From: Allomuricauda sp. TY007
Lineage (GTDB): Bacteria; Bacteroidota; Bacteroidia; Flavobacteriales; Flavobacteriaceae
DNA length: 64,000 nt
Assembly: GCF_010468565.1 (NCBI RefSeq)
Contig: NZ_WUEG01000003.1
Location: 186,001 to 250,000, forward strand
Direction: 5' to 3'
How positions within the stretch are numbered: the first letter of the stretch is position 1; every line of letters begins with the position of its first letter. Made by a program: the position numbers and the translations under genes. Positions 27,599 to 36,698 of the stretch are shown one piece after another. Under the pieces are notes generated by a model that saw only the letters and a program-made list of their open reading frames with translations, searched no databases and had not been told where the DNA came from.

Positions 27599-29755
27599 AT
27601 GAAAAGATATTTTCTTTTTCTTCCAATAGCTTTTTTGGTTTCTTGCTCCAATCCAGATTCAAATAAGGCCAACAAAACCTATTTCACCACTTGGGAACAT
27701 TATTTGGGAGACCCCGAACGAACGCATTTTTCCAATCTTGATCAAATCAATGCCTCCAATGTAAATCAATTAAAACTCGCTTGGAGCTATAAAAGCGGAG
27801 GACTGAAAGAAGGAAGAACAACACAGATACAGACTAGCCCCTTAATGGTAGAAGATGTACTTTATGGGGTAAATGCCGCCATTGAGTTGTTCGCAATCAA
27901 CGCAAAAACAGGAACAGAAATCTGGAAATTTTCGCCAAAAACAAAGGATGAATCAGGTTTAGGGCTCAACCGTGGATTAAATTATTGGAAGTCCGATGGG
28001 ACGGCCCCGAGCCGTATTTTTTTCTCTTCAGGACCAAAACTGTACGCCATCAATATTGAAACAGGCAAGCCCATTGCCGATTTTGGCAACAACGGCAGCA
28101 TTGACCTCCGGGATGGCTTGGGCAGAGACCCCAATAGGTTGTCCGTAGTGTCCAATACCCCTGGAACCGTTTTTCAAAACATACTTATTCAAGGTACTCG
28201 TGTGGGTGAAGGACCCGGCTCTTCACCAGGGCACATACGGGCATACGATGTACTCACAGGTGAAATTTTATGGACTTTCCACACCATTCCCCAACCAGGA
28301 GAATTCGGTTACAACACCTGGCCTGCCGAAGCCTATAAAAAAGTTGGCGGTGCCAACAGCTGGCCAGGCATGGCCTTGGACAAGGAGCAGGGCATTGTTT
28401 ATATTCCTACGGGTTCGGCCGCTTTTGACTGGTATGGTGGCGACCGCGAAGGATCCAACCTGTTTGCCAATTCCCTGTTGGCACTAAATGCCACTACTGG
28501 GGAACGCATTTGGCATTTTCAAATGGTACACCACGATATTTGGGACAGAGACTTGCCCGCACCGCCCAACTTGGTGGATATTGTTAGGGACGGACAAACC
28601 ATTCCTGCGGTAGCACAAGTAACCAAAAGTGGGCACATATTTGTGTTCAACCGAATAACTGGGGAGCCTCTCTTCCCTATCGAGGAAAAGGCCTATCCAA
28701 GTTCCACACTCCTTGGTGAAAAAACATTTGAGACCCAGCCTCTACCCTTAAAACCAGCTCCTTTTGCCCGTCAAATTTTGACAGAAGACGATTTATATGC
28801 ACCGGACAGAACTGCTTTTGTTGATGATTTGGTTCAAGGGAATGAAACCAAGGACAATCCAACCGTGTTGGAAAAATTCAACTCCATTACATCGCAAGGG
28901 CAATTTATACCTATGGATACTACGGGAGTAATCTTATTCCCAGGTGCGGACGGTGGCGCCGAATGGGGCGGAGCAGCACTTGATCCTCGCAGTGGTGTTA
29001 TGTACGTTAACGCCAATGAAATGGCTTGGATCATTAAAATGAAAGAAGTTGGTAGTGATGGAGAAGGTTCCAGCGTGGGGCAAAGTTTGGCACAAATTCA
29101 CTGTGCCAGATGCCATGGTGGCAATTTACAGGGTTTAAACGGAATTCCTGAACTCCAAAATGTGAAGTTGCGGTTGAAATCCGATTCCATAAAAACCATT
29201 ATCCAAAAAGGTCGCGGTGCCATGCCGGGCATGCCCAATCTTTCCGAGGAGGAAACCAATGCAATTACCGAGTTTGTTATGGGTATGGAAGAAGCCAAAG
29301 ACCATAGGGTAGAAAAGTTAACAGTGGATGTTCCCTATTCCGTGGCCAGTTTTGCCAGATTTAAGGACGATAGGGGTTATCCTGTGGTAAAACCTCCATG
29401 GGGCACCTTGAATGCCATCGACCTTAATTCAGGGGAATATCTGTGGTCGGTACCTTTGGGGCATGAAGAAAGTTTGGACGACCCCAATGTTCCCGTTTCT
29501 GGACTTGAAAACTATGGCGGTCCTGTCATCACCAAAGGTGGGGTGCTCTTTATTGCGGCTACAAAAGATGAAAAAATCCGTGCATTCAGCATGAAGTCGG
29601 GCAAACAACTCTGGGAAGATCAACTTCCTGCTGGGGGGTATGCCACACCCATCACCTATCAAGTTGATGGCAAACAATACGTCGTGATTTCCTGTGGAGG
29701 AGGCAAAATGGGTACCCCTTCGGGTGATGAATACCGTGCTTATGCTTTAGAATAA
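27599..29755 (+). CDS. PQQ-dependent dehydrogenase lipoprotein with inserted cytochrome c domain
   Basis: A 718-residue quinoprotein. The N-terminus is a lipoprotein signal (FLVSCSNPDS). The eight-bladed propeller shows W-motif repeats (LKLAWSYKSGG, TGTEIWKFSP, GEILWTFHTIP, TGERIWHFQ, SGEYLWSVPLG). An inserted haem c domain has the C-x-x-C-H motif CARCHG at about residues 501-506. These enzymes oxidise sugars or alcohols in the periplasm and pass electrons to a cytochrome. No PQQ biosynthesis genes are visible, so the cofactor would come from elsewhere in the genome or from outside. It converges, one base apart, with the aldo/keto reductase. Confidence 0.88.
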   Translation: MKRYFLFLPIAFLVSCSNPDSNKANKTYFTTWEHYLGDPERTHFSNLDQINASNVNQLKLAWSYKSGGLKEGRTTQIQTSPLMVEDVLYGVNAAIELFAINAKTGTEIWKFSPKTKDESGLGLNRGLNYWKSDGTAPSRIFFSSGPKLYAINIETGKPIADFGNNGSIDLRDGLGRDPNRLSVVSNTPGTVFQNILIQGTRVGEGPGSSPGHIRAYDVLTGEILWTFHTIPQPGEFGYNTWPAEAYKKVGGANSWPGMALDKEQGIVYIPTGSAAFDWYGGDREGSNLFANSLLALNATTGERIWHFQMVHHDIWDRDLPAPPNLVDIVRDGQTIPAVAQVTKSGHIFVFNRITGEPLFPIEEKAYPSSTLLGEKTFETQPLPLKPAPFARQILTEDDLYAPDRTAFVDDLVQGNETKDNPTVLEKFNSITSQGQFIPMDTTGVILFPGADGGAEWGGAALDPRSGVMYVNANEMAWIIKMKEVGSDGEGSSVGQSLAQIHCARCHGGNLQGLNGIPELQNVKLRLKSDSIKTIIQKGRGAMPGMPNLSEEETNAITEFVMGMEEAKDHRVEKLTVDVPYSVASFARFKDDRGYPVVKPPWGTLNAIDLNSGEYLWSVPLGHEESLDDPNVPVSGLENYGGPVITKGGVLFIAATKDEKIRAFSMKSGKQLWEDQLPAGGYATPITYQVDGKQYVVISCGGGKMGTPSGDEYRAYALE

Positions 29756-29756
29756 T

Positions 29757-30797
29757 TTATGGTGCGGGATTTGGAATTTCTCTATGGATTTCTTCAATCC
29801 CGTCCAACACCGCATCGGAAAGGTCTACATCAATACTGGCAATATTTTCCTTGAGTTGTTCCATACTGGTTGCACCAATAATGTTACTGGTAAGGAATGG
29901 TCTGGTATTAACAAAGGCCAAGGCCATTTGCGCCATGCTCAAACCGTGTTCACTGGCCAATTGAGCATACTTCTCAGTAGCCTGTACAGCTGTATCGCCA
30001 CTATATCTGTTGTAATTCGGAAACAAAGTCACCCTTGCTTTTCTTGGGGGAATTTCGGTCAGGTATTTTCCGCTCAACACCCCAAATGCCATCGGAGAAT
30101 ACGCCAAAAGTCCAATCTGCTCGCGCATGGAAACCTCGGAAAGGCCAACTTCAAACAATCGGTTCAAAAGATTGTACGGATTTTGTATGGTCATCATCCT
30201 TGGCAAGGATTGGTGTACTTTGCTTTCTTCTAAATAGCGCATGGTTCCCCAAGGGGTTTCATTGGACAATCCTACTTGTCGGATTTTGCCTTCGGCAATC
30301 AAATCGCGCAATGTTTCCAATACTTGATGGATATTATCATCCCATACATCAACCGCATGGGCATTGTAGCCACGTTGTCCAAAATAATTGGTGTTCCGCT
30401 CTGGCCAATGGAGTTGGTACAAGTCAATATAATCGGTTTGTAAACGTTTTAAGCTGCCTTCAACCGCACTGATAATGGATTCCTTGCTGAACCCCGTGTT
30501 GCAAATGTGCTTCGCAGCGTGTCCAGGCCCCGCTATTTTAGATGCAAGTACCACTTTGTCCCGGTTGCCTGTTTTTTTGAACCAGTTCCCTATAAATTCT
30601 TCGGTTACTGCGTACAGTTCTTTCTTTGCCGGAACCGGGTACAGCTCGGCCGTATCAAAAAAATTTACACCTTGGCCCAAGGCGTAGTTCATCTGTTCAT
30701 ACGCCTCATCTTCATTGTTTTGGCGGCCCCAGGTCATGGTTCCCAAACAAATTTTGGATATTCGGATATCGGTATGTGGAATTCTGGTGTATTTCAT
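29757..30797 (-). CDS. Aldo/keto reductase, Tas-like
   Basis: A 346-residue NADP(H)-dependent TIM-barrel reductase. The tetrad is traceable: Asp and Tyr in NFFDTAELYP, Lys in VVLASKI, and His in YQLHWPERNTNYFGQRGY. The long loop after the His and VGLSNETPWG are typical of the Tas/YghZ-like branch. The substrate (an aldehyde or ketone) is unknown. It follows xth on the same strand at 59 bp and may be co-transcribed with it. Confidence 0.88.
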   Translation of the reverse strand: MKYTRIPHTDIRISKICLGTMTWGRQNNEDEAYEQMNYALGQGVNFFDTAELYPVPAKKELYAVTEEFIGNWFKKTGNRDKVVLASKIAGPGHAAKHICNTGFSKESIISAVEGSLKRLQTDYIDLYQLHWPERNTNYFGQRGYNAHAVDVWDDNIHQVLETLRDLIAEGKIRQVGLSNETPWGTMRYLEESKVHQSLPRMMTIQNPYNLLNRLFEVGLSEVSMREQIGLLAYSPMAFGVLSGKYLTEIPPRKARVTLFPNYNRYSGDTAVQATEKYAQLASEHGLSMAQMALAFVNTRPFLTSNIIGATSMEQLKENIASIDVDLSDAVLDGIEEIHREIPNPAP

Positions 30798-30856
30798 CTT
30801 TTTAGTTTAGGACAGTTAAAGGTACTCAAACAAAAACTTCGGTCTTTACGCCAATG

Positions 30857-31621
30857 TTATTTTTCAACTTCCAATAAAATGGGGCAATGGTCGCTGTGCT
30901 TGGCTTCGGACAAAATCACTGAACGCTTGAGCCTATTTTCCAAGGGTTCGGCAACCATTCCATAATCCAAACGCCAGCCTTTATTGTTTGCCCTGGCATT
31001 GGCCCGGTAACTCCACCAGGTATAATTATCTGGTTCTTTGTTGAAGTGTCTGAAACTATCAATAAAACCACTTTCCATAAAATTGCCTATCCATTCCCGC
31101 TCCACGGGCAAAAATCCCGATACATTTTTGTTGCGAACGGGATCGTGGATGTCTATTGCCTCATGACAGATATTGTAATCCCCACAAACAATTAGGTTGG
31201 GGCGTTCTTTTCGAAGCTCTTCCGAATATTTTTGAAAATCGGCCATGTAGGTCAATTTAAAATCCAAACGATCCATATTGGTGCCGGATGGCAAATACAT
31301 GCTCATCACGGAAAGATCTCCAAAATCGGCACGGATGTTTCTCCCTTCATGATCCATATAATCTATTCCCGTTCCGAATTCTACGTTATCCGGTTCGTTT
31401 TTACATAGTAAGGCCACACCGCTGTATCCCTTTTTTTGGGCACTGAACCAGTAGTGGTAAGGGTAACCTGCTTCCTCAAAAAGATGTGTATCCACTTGCT
31501 CTTTCATGGCCTTGGTCTCTTGTAAACAAACCACATCTGGACCAACGGATGTCAACCACTCCACAAACCCTTTGTTCATTGCTGCCCGGATTCCGTTAAC
31601 ATTGTATGATGCAATCTTCAT
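30857..31621 (-). CDS. xth: Exodeoxyribonuclease III (AP endonuclease)
   Basis: A 254-residue EEP-fold enzyme that incises DNA at abasic sites. N7 lies in SYNVNGIRAA and the catalytic metal Glu in VCLQETKA. The later motifs LIVCGDYNICHEAIDIHDP and DSFRHFN follow, and the final His is in KHSDHCPILLEV. The frame opens three codons earlier, but the ATG at 31619-31621 gives the standard MKIASYNVNG start. A TATTTTTG -7 element lies on this strand at 31638-31645. Confidence 0.95.
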   Translation of the reverse strand: MKIASYNVNGIRAAMNKGFVEWLTSVGPDVVCLQETKAMKEQVDTHLFEEAGYPYHYWFSAQKKGYSGVALLCKNEPDNVEFGTGIDYMDHEGRNIRADFGDLSVMSMYLPSGTNMDRLDFKLTYMADFQKYSEELRKERPNLIVCGDYNICHEAIDIHDPVRNKNVSGFLPVEREWIGNFMESGFIDSFRHFNKEPDNYTWWSYRANARANNKGWRLDYGMVAEPLENRLKRSVILSEAKHSDHCPILLEVEK

Positions 31622-31637
31622 TATAATCAAATTTGTT

Positions 31638-31645
31638 CAAAAATA
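31638..31645 (-). promoter_or_regulatory. Putative xth promoter -7 element
   Basis: The minus strand reads TATTTTTG, matching TAnnTTTG, 17 bp ahead of the xth start. A TTTT stretch about 20 bp further upstream could serve as a weak -33. Confidence 0.45.
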
Positions 31646-31757
31646 GCTATTGTGAACGGCTCCCTAAAATTGAATTTACCAATGGATGTATCGATGGAAA
31701 GAATCAACACCTGCTTTCTTGATGTTTTCCCGTATTTTTAGATCAAAATTCATCCTC

Positions 31758-32327
31758 ATGACCACACTTGTTCTAATCGACACCCAACTTGGGCTCCAAG
31801 AAACAACATTTTATGGTACGGAGCGGAACAATCCCGAAGCTGAAGAAAATTGTGGCAGACTACTCAAACACTTCAGAAAAAAACATTTGCCCATTTTTCA
31901 TATAAAGCACAATTCGACCAACCTTAGTTCTCCTTTACACCCCAATAAAATGGGAAACGAATTCCACCCCGCGGTGCAACCAATGATCAACGAGCCTGTG
32001 TTTGAAAAAACCGTGAACAATGCTTTTATTGGTACTGAATTGGAAATAAGTCTAAAAGCTCAAGATATTACTGACTTGGTGATTGCAGGACTCACCATTG
32101 AGCATTGTATTTCCACTTCGGTTAGGATGGCCTCAAACCTTGGTTTTAATGTTATTTTGGTTTCTGATGCCACTGCTGCCTTTGATAAAATTGGGTTTGA
32201 TGGAAAAAAATATAGTGCAGAGATCATTTTTCATTCGGAATTGGCCAACTTAAAAGATGAATTTGCAACAATCAAGAACACTGAAACATTACTAAACGAA
32301 CTAGATAAATCATTAAATGAAATTTAA
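31758..32327 (+). CDS. Cysteine hydrolase (isochorismatase family)
   Basis: A 189-residue alpha/beta enzyme. The catalytic Asp8 is in LVLIDTQLG and the nucleophilic Cys117 in GLTIEHCISTSVRMA, with the family's Lys expected in FEKTVNNAF. Relatives hydrolyse isochorismate, nicotinamide, N-carbamoyl amino acids and similar bonds, so the exact substrate is open. The upstream frame is open to 31686, but the ATG at 31758 starts the first strand. Its stop overlaps the next gene's start by 11 bp, which implies translational coupling to the TonB receptor. Confidence 0.85.
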   Translation: MTTLVLIDTQLGLQETTFYGTERNNPEAEENCGRLLKHFRKKHLPIFHIKHNSTNLSSPLHPNKMGNEFHPAVQPMINEPVFEKTVNNAFIGTELEISLKAQDITDLVIAGLTIEHCISTSVRMASNLGFNVILVSDATAAFDKIGFDGKKYSAEIIFHSELANLKDEFATIKNTETLLNELDKSLNEI

Positions 32328-34383
32328 AGCACTCCCCCAGCTTTTTGTGCTCCTTTCCACACTTCAAGTATTGGCACAAGACACCCAAAAAGACTCCATA
32401 ACACAATTGGATGAAGTCGTCCTTACCCAAGATGCCATTCCAAAAAAAGCTACGGGAATTACATCTTCGTCCAAGATTGCAGGTCAGGCTTTTGAGCGTT
32501 TCAATCCCACGGACATCCCTTCGGCCATCAATCAGATTTCGGGTGTTTATATTCTATCGGGAGCCATCAACACCAACCGAATTACTATCCGCGGCATCGG
32601 TGCAAGAACACCCTACGGAACCAACAAGCTACGCATGTACTTTAACGGTATTCCCGTTACCAATGGCACTGGCTCCTCCACCATCGAGGCCTACGATTAT
32701 GAGAATTTAGGTGCCGTAGAGGTTATAAAAGGCCCAAAAGCCACTGCCTATGGTTCCAATTTGGGCGGTGCCATTTTACTGGACACCAAAGCATCCGTTA
32801 AAGACAAGACCCAACTCATTAATTCGTTCGCGATGGGATCTTACAATATGTTGAAAGACAACTTGACATTTTCCCATTCGGAAGACGGTTTTAACCTCAG
32901 TTTGAGTTACAATCACTTGGAAACGGATGGTTATAGACAGAACAGTCAGTTCCAGCGTGATGGTTTACTGCTGAACACCCAGTTCCAAACCGGGCAAAAA
33001 AGCAGTATGGCTATTTTGGTAAACTATATTGATTATACAGCGCATATTCCGAGTTCCATTAATCAAACAGATTTTGAGGAAGACCCTACGAGGGCACCAT
33101 CAAACTGGTTGGAATCGCAGGGCTTTGAGGCCAACAGCTATATTTTAACGGGCCTGTCGCATACTTATCAGTTTTCCGAACATCTCCAAAATACCACAAG
33201 TGTTTTCTATACTTACTTGGACCATTACGAACCTAGACCTTTCGATATTTTGGATGAGTTTACCAACGGATTCGGTATTCGGAGCCGTTTTGGCGGCAAT
33301 TGGGGCAATGCACAATTCACCTTTGGTGGTGAATTTTATAAGGATGAATACCATTGGGGCACTTTTGAAAACCTTTATGAAGAAAACAATGGCAATGGCA
33401 GCTTGCAAGGGAGTCAACTAAGCGACAATACAGAGTTTAGGCGGCAGTTCAACCTTTTTGGGACGCTTACCTATCCTTTAACGACAAAATTTTCCGCTCA
33501 ATTGGGCCTCAACTTGAACAAGACCCATTACGATTTTAGGGACTTGTTCGACCAGGGAGAGGCCAACGCTTCAGCAGAACGTGATTTTGATGTGATTTTG
33601 CTCCCAAATCTTGGGCTCAACTACCAATTAAAAAACGCAAAAATCTATGCGAACATAAGTAGGGGCTTTTCCAATCCCAGTTTGGAAGAAACACTCACTC
33701 CAGAAGGAGTCATCAATCCTGACATTGCCCAAGAAACAGGAACAAACTATGAACTTGGAAGTGAGTTATCGCTATTTGATAAAAGGCTTTTGGCTAACAT
33801 CAGCCTGTACCGAATGAACGTGAAAAACCTGTTGGTGGCCCAACGTGTGGGAGAGGACCAATATATTGGCAGAAATGCCGGAAAAACCCGTCACCAAGGG
33901 TTGGAACTGGACTTGCAATACCGAGGAAAACTATTGCGGTCGGTTACCTTTTCCCCATATTTAAGCTATACTCTGAACGATCATAGTTTTGTGGATTTTG
34001 TGGATGGGGACAACGATTATTCGGGCAATCCGCTCACTGGCGTGCCAAAACATCGGTTAAGTTCGGGTATCGATTTAAGGCATTCAAACGGGTTGCTGCT
34101 TAACTTGACCCATCAGTATGTGGACGAAATTCCCTTAACGGATGCCAATTCCATAAGCAGCGATTCCTTTAACGTGTTCCATGCCAAGTTGGGCTTCCGC
34201 ACCTCACTTTCGTCGCATATCAGTTTAGGTATTAATGCGGGGATCAACAATATTTTTGACAGCAATTATGCCCAATCCGTATTGATCAATGCGGTTGGTT
34301 TTGGAGGCGCACAGCCCAGATATTTTTATCCGGGCAATGCACGCAATTATTTTGGAGGTATGCAATTAAATTATGTCTTTTAA
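32317..34383 (+). CDS. TonB-dependent receptor, siderophore / Fe-dicitrate type
   Basis: A 688-residue receptor with a signal peptide (cut near VLAQD) and no carboxypeptidase-like extension. The TonB-box region is QLDEVVLTQ. The plug shows AINQISGVYILSGAINTNRI, RGIGARTPYGTNKLRMYFNGIP and YENLGAVEVIKGPKATAYGSNLGG, and the barrel ends LNYVF. The plug most resembles iron-siderophore receptors, though ligand assignment from plug text is weak. It is coupled to the cysteine hydrolase ahead (11-bp overlap) and followed at 9 bp by a GyrI-like protein, giving a three-gene operon. Confidence 0.88.
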   Translation: MKFKALPQLFVLLSTLQVLAQDTQKDSITQLDEVVLTQDAIPKKATGITSSSKIAGQAFERFNPTDIPSAINQISGVYILSGAINTNRITIRGIGARTPYGTNKLRMYFNGIPVTNGTGSSTIEAYDYENLGAVEVIKGPKATAYGSNLGGAILLDTKASVKDKTQLINSFAMGSYNMLKDNLTFSHSEDGFNLSLSYNHLETDGYRQNSQFQRDGLLLNTQFQTGQKSSMAILVNYIDYTAHIPSSINQTDFEEDPTRAPSNWLESQGFEANSYILTGLSHTYQFSEHLQNTTSVFYTYLDHYEPRPFDILDEFTNGFGIRSRFGGNWGNAQFTFGGEFYKDEYHWGTFENLYEENNGNGSLQGSQLSDNTEFRRQFNLFGTLTYPLTTKFSAQLGLNLNKTHYDFRDLFDQGEANASAERDFDVILLPNLGLNYQLKNAKIYANISRGFSNPSLEETLTPEGVINPDIAQETGTNYELGSELSLFDKRLLANISLYRMNVKNLLVAQRVGEDQYIGRNAGKTRHQGLELDLQYRGKLLRSVTFSPYLSYTLNDHSFVDFVDGDNDYSGNPLTGVPKHRLSSGIDLRHSNGLLLNLTHQYVDEIPLTDANSISSDSFNVFHAKLGFRTSLSSHISLGINAGINNIFDSNYAQSVLINAVGFGGAQPRYFYPGNARNYFGGMQLNYVF

Positions 34384-34392
34384 ATTTGATCA

Positions 34393-34896
34393 ATGACACC
34401 AAAAATAGAAACCCTACCTCCTACTAAATTAATTGGTAAAAAACTGAGTACATCTTTCGCCGATGATAAAACTTTTGATCTTTGGCGTAGCTTTTCACCA
34501 AGGAAAAGAGAAGTCAAAAACTCCATTAATAATGACCTTTATTCGGTAGAAATTTATCCCGACACGTACTTTTTTAAAAAATTTGACCCTAACCGGGCAT
34601 TTGAAAAATGGGCCGCCATTGCCGTATCCGATTTTGAACAAATTCCCGACGAAATGGAAAGCCTAACATTGCCCAAAGGCCTATATGCAGTTTTTCAATA
34701 CAAAGGAAAACCAAGCCAGGCCATAGAAACCTTCAAGCGTATATATGCCGAATGGCTGCCCAATTCGGAATATGAAATGGACAGCAGGCCGTACTTTGCA
34801 CTAATGGGCGATAAATACAAAGGAGAGCACCCCGAATCCGAAGAGGAGTTTTGGGTGCCCATTAAGAATAAACAAAAAAGAAGTGAGCTCTATTGA
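34393..34896 (+). CDS. GyrI-like / AraC effector-binding domain protein
   Basis: A 167-residue cytoplasmic protein with the stand-alone GyrI-like small-molecule-binding fold: PTKLIGKKLSTSF, then PNRAFEKWAAIAVSDFEQIP, LPKGLYAVFQYKG, AIETFKRIYAEWLPNSEYEMD and the terminal EEEFWVPIK with a conserved Glu. Such domains bind hydrophobic or cationic ligands and some hydrolyse them; there is no DNA-binding part here. It ends the hydrolase/receptor operon and may sense or buffer the imported compound. Confidence 0.75.
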   Translation: MTPKIETLPPTKLIGKKLSTSFADDKTFDLWRSFSPRKREVKNSINNDLYSVEIYPDTYFFKKFDPNRAFEKWAAIAVSDFEQIPDEMESLTLPKGLYAVFQYKGKPSQAIETFKRIYAEWLPNSEYEMDSRPYFALMGDKYKGEHPESEEEFWVPIKNKQKRSELY

Positions 34897-35027
34897 TCCG
34901 TTGAACCGAAAGAGTATAATAATCCTCACGAACCTACAAATGTCATAGTTTTACTCGCTTGATTATAGTACCTTGTGTATCGAACTTTGGGGAGGTTTAT
35001 AATTCCTTTACATATAAAATAAAGACT

Positions 35028-36695
35028 ATGAACGATTTACAAATCGCCAAAGGTGTTCAATTGAAACACATATCCTCCATTGCAGAAAAATTTGGAATCG
35101 ACCCAGAGCACATTGAAATGTTCGGGAAATACAAGGCCAAACTTCCTCTTAAGGCCATTAACCGAGATAAAGCTAAAAACAGTAATTTAATTTTGGTGTC
35201 AGCCATTTCCCCGACCCCAGCTGGCGAGGGAAAAACTACCATGTCCATAGGCCTTTCGGAAGGACTGAACCGTTTGGGAAAAAAAACAACCGTGGTATTG
35301 CGAGAGCCATCGCTAGGTCCCGTTTTTGGAATTAAAGGAGGTGCCACTGGTGGTGGTTATTCCCAAGTGTTGCCCATGGAGGACATCAACCTACACTTTA
35401 CGGGCGATTTTGCCGCCATTGAAAAGGCGCACAACCTCTTATCGGCCATTATTGACAACAATATTCAGAATAAAACCAATTCTTTGCGATTGGATCCGAG
35501 AACCATTGGTTGGAAACGGGTAATGGACATGAACGACCGTTCTCTTCGTCACATTATTGTAGGATTGGGCGGCACTACATCTGGCGTACCCAGAGAAACA
35601 GGTTTTGATATCACGGCTGCTTCGGAGATTATGGCCATTCTGTGTTTGGCCGAGAGCTTAAGCGACCTAAAAAAGCGATTGGGCAACATTTTTGTGGGGT
35701 ATACTTTTGACAAAAAACCTATCTATGCCAAAAATTTGAAGGCCGAAGGCGCTATGGCCGCCTTGTTGAAGGATGCCATAAAACCCAATCTGGTACAGAC
35801 CATTGAGGGAAACCCAGCCATTATTCACGGAGGGCCTTTTGCCAATATAGCCCAGGGAACCAATTCGGTAATCGCGACTTTAATGGGGATGTCCCATTCT
35901 GATTACACCGTTACGGAAGCTGGATTTGGATTTGACTTAGGGGCCGAAAAATTCTTCGACATTAAATGCCAAAGTGCTGGTTTAAAGCCTAAGGCCGTTG
36001 TGCTCACCACAACTATTCGGGCATTAAAATACCATGGAGGCGCAGATTTAAAATCGTTGACAGAACCCAATGTGGAAGCCTTAAAAAAAGGGCTTCCCAA
36101 TTTGGAGAAGCATTTGGAAAACATCGCTAAATTTAACGTTGTTCCCGTAATTGCCATCAATAAATTTGTTTCAGACACGGATGAAGAAATTGCGGTAATC
36201 AAGGCATTTGCGGTATCTAAAGGTGTTCGAGTAGCCATTGCCAATGTTTGGGAGAAGGGTGGTGATGGCGCAGAAGAATTGGCTAAATCCGTAATTGAGA
36301 TTGTGGAATCCAAAACCTCCGATTTCCAACCACTTTATGATTGGAAATCCAATGTAAAAGATAAAATAGCGACCATTGCCACTGAAATTTACGGTGCGGA
36401 ATACGTGGATTACACCGTCAAGGCCAAAGCTGATTTAAGAAAAATCGCAGACCTTGGTTTAGATCAACTGCCCGTTTGCATTGCCAAGACCCAAAAGTCA
36501 TTATCGGACAATCCTAAATTATTGGGCAGGCCCAAAGATTTTATCATTACCGTGCGAGAGATCGAAATTGCTGTTGGGGCAGGCTTCCTTATTCCGATAA
36601 CAGGCAACATTATGCGTATGCCCGGGTTGCCAACACATCCATCATCCGAAGGTATCGACATTAACGATGACGGAGAAATTACAGGCTTGTTCTAA
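35028..36695 (+). CDS. fhs: Formate--tetrahydrofolate ligase
   Basis: A 555-residue enzyme making 10-formyl-THF from formate, THF and ATP. Key elements are the P-loop-like TPAGEGKTTMSIGL, REPSLGPVFGIKGGATGGGYSQV, HLTGD-type NLHFTGDFAAIEKAHNLL, the GLGGTTSGVPRE loop and the late GFLIPITGNIMRMPGLP. The frame is open further upstream, but the ATG at 35028 starts the conserved IAKGVQLKHISSIAEKFGI block. It lies alone, converging on glyS with a 3-bp gap, and supplies one-carbon units for purine synthesis. Confidence 0.97.
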   Translation: MNDLQIAKGVQLKHISSIAEKFGIDPEHIEMFGKYKAKLPLKAINRDKAKNSNLILVSAISPTPAGEGKTTMSIGLSEGLNRLGKKTTVVLREPSLGPVFGIKGGATGGGYSQVLPMEDINLHFTGDFAAIEKAHNLLSAIIDNNIQNKTNSLRLDPRTIGWKRVMDMNDRSLRHIIVGLGGTTSGVPRETGFDITAASEIMAILCLAESLSDLKKRLGNIFVGYTFDKKPIYAKNLKAEGAMAALLKDAIKPNLVQTIEGNPAIIHGGPFANIAQGTNSVIATLMGMSHSDYTVTEAGFGFDLGAEKFFDIKCQSAGLKPKAVVLTTTIRALKYHGGADLKSLTEPNVEALKKGLPNLEKHLENIAKFNVVPVIAINKFVSDTDEEIAVIKAFAVSKGVRVAIANVWEKGGDGAEELAKSVIEIVESKTSDFQPLYDWKSNVKDKIATIATEIYGAEYVDYTVKAKADLRKIADLGLDQLPVCIAKTQKSLSDNPKLLGRPKDFIITVREIEIAVGAGFLIPITGNIMRMPGLPTHPSSEGIDINDDGEITGLF

Positions 36696-36698
36696 ACC

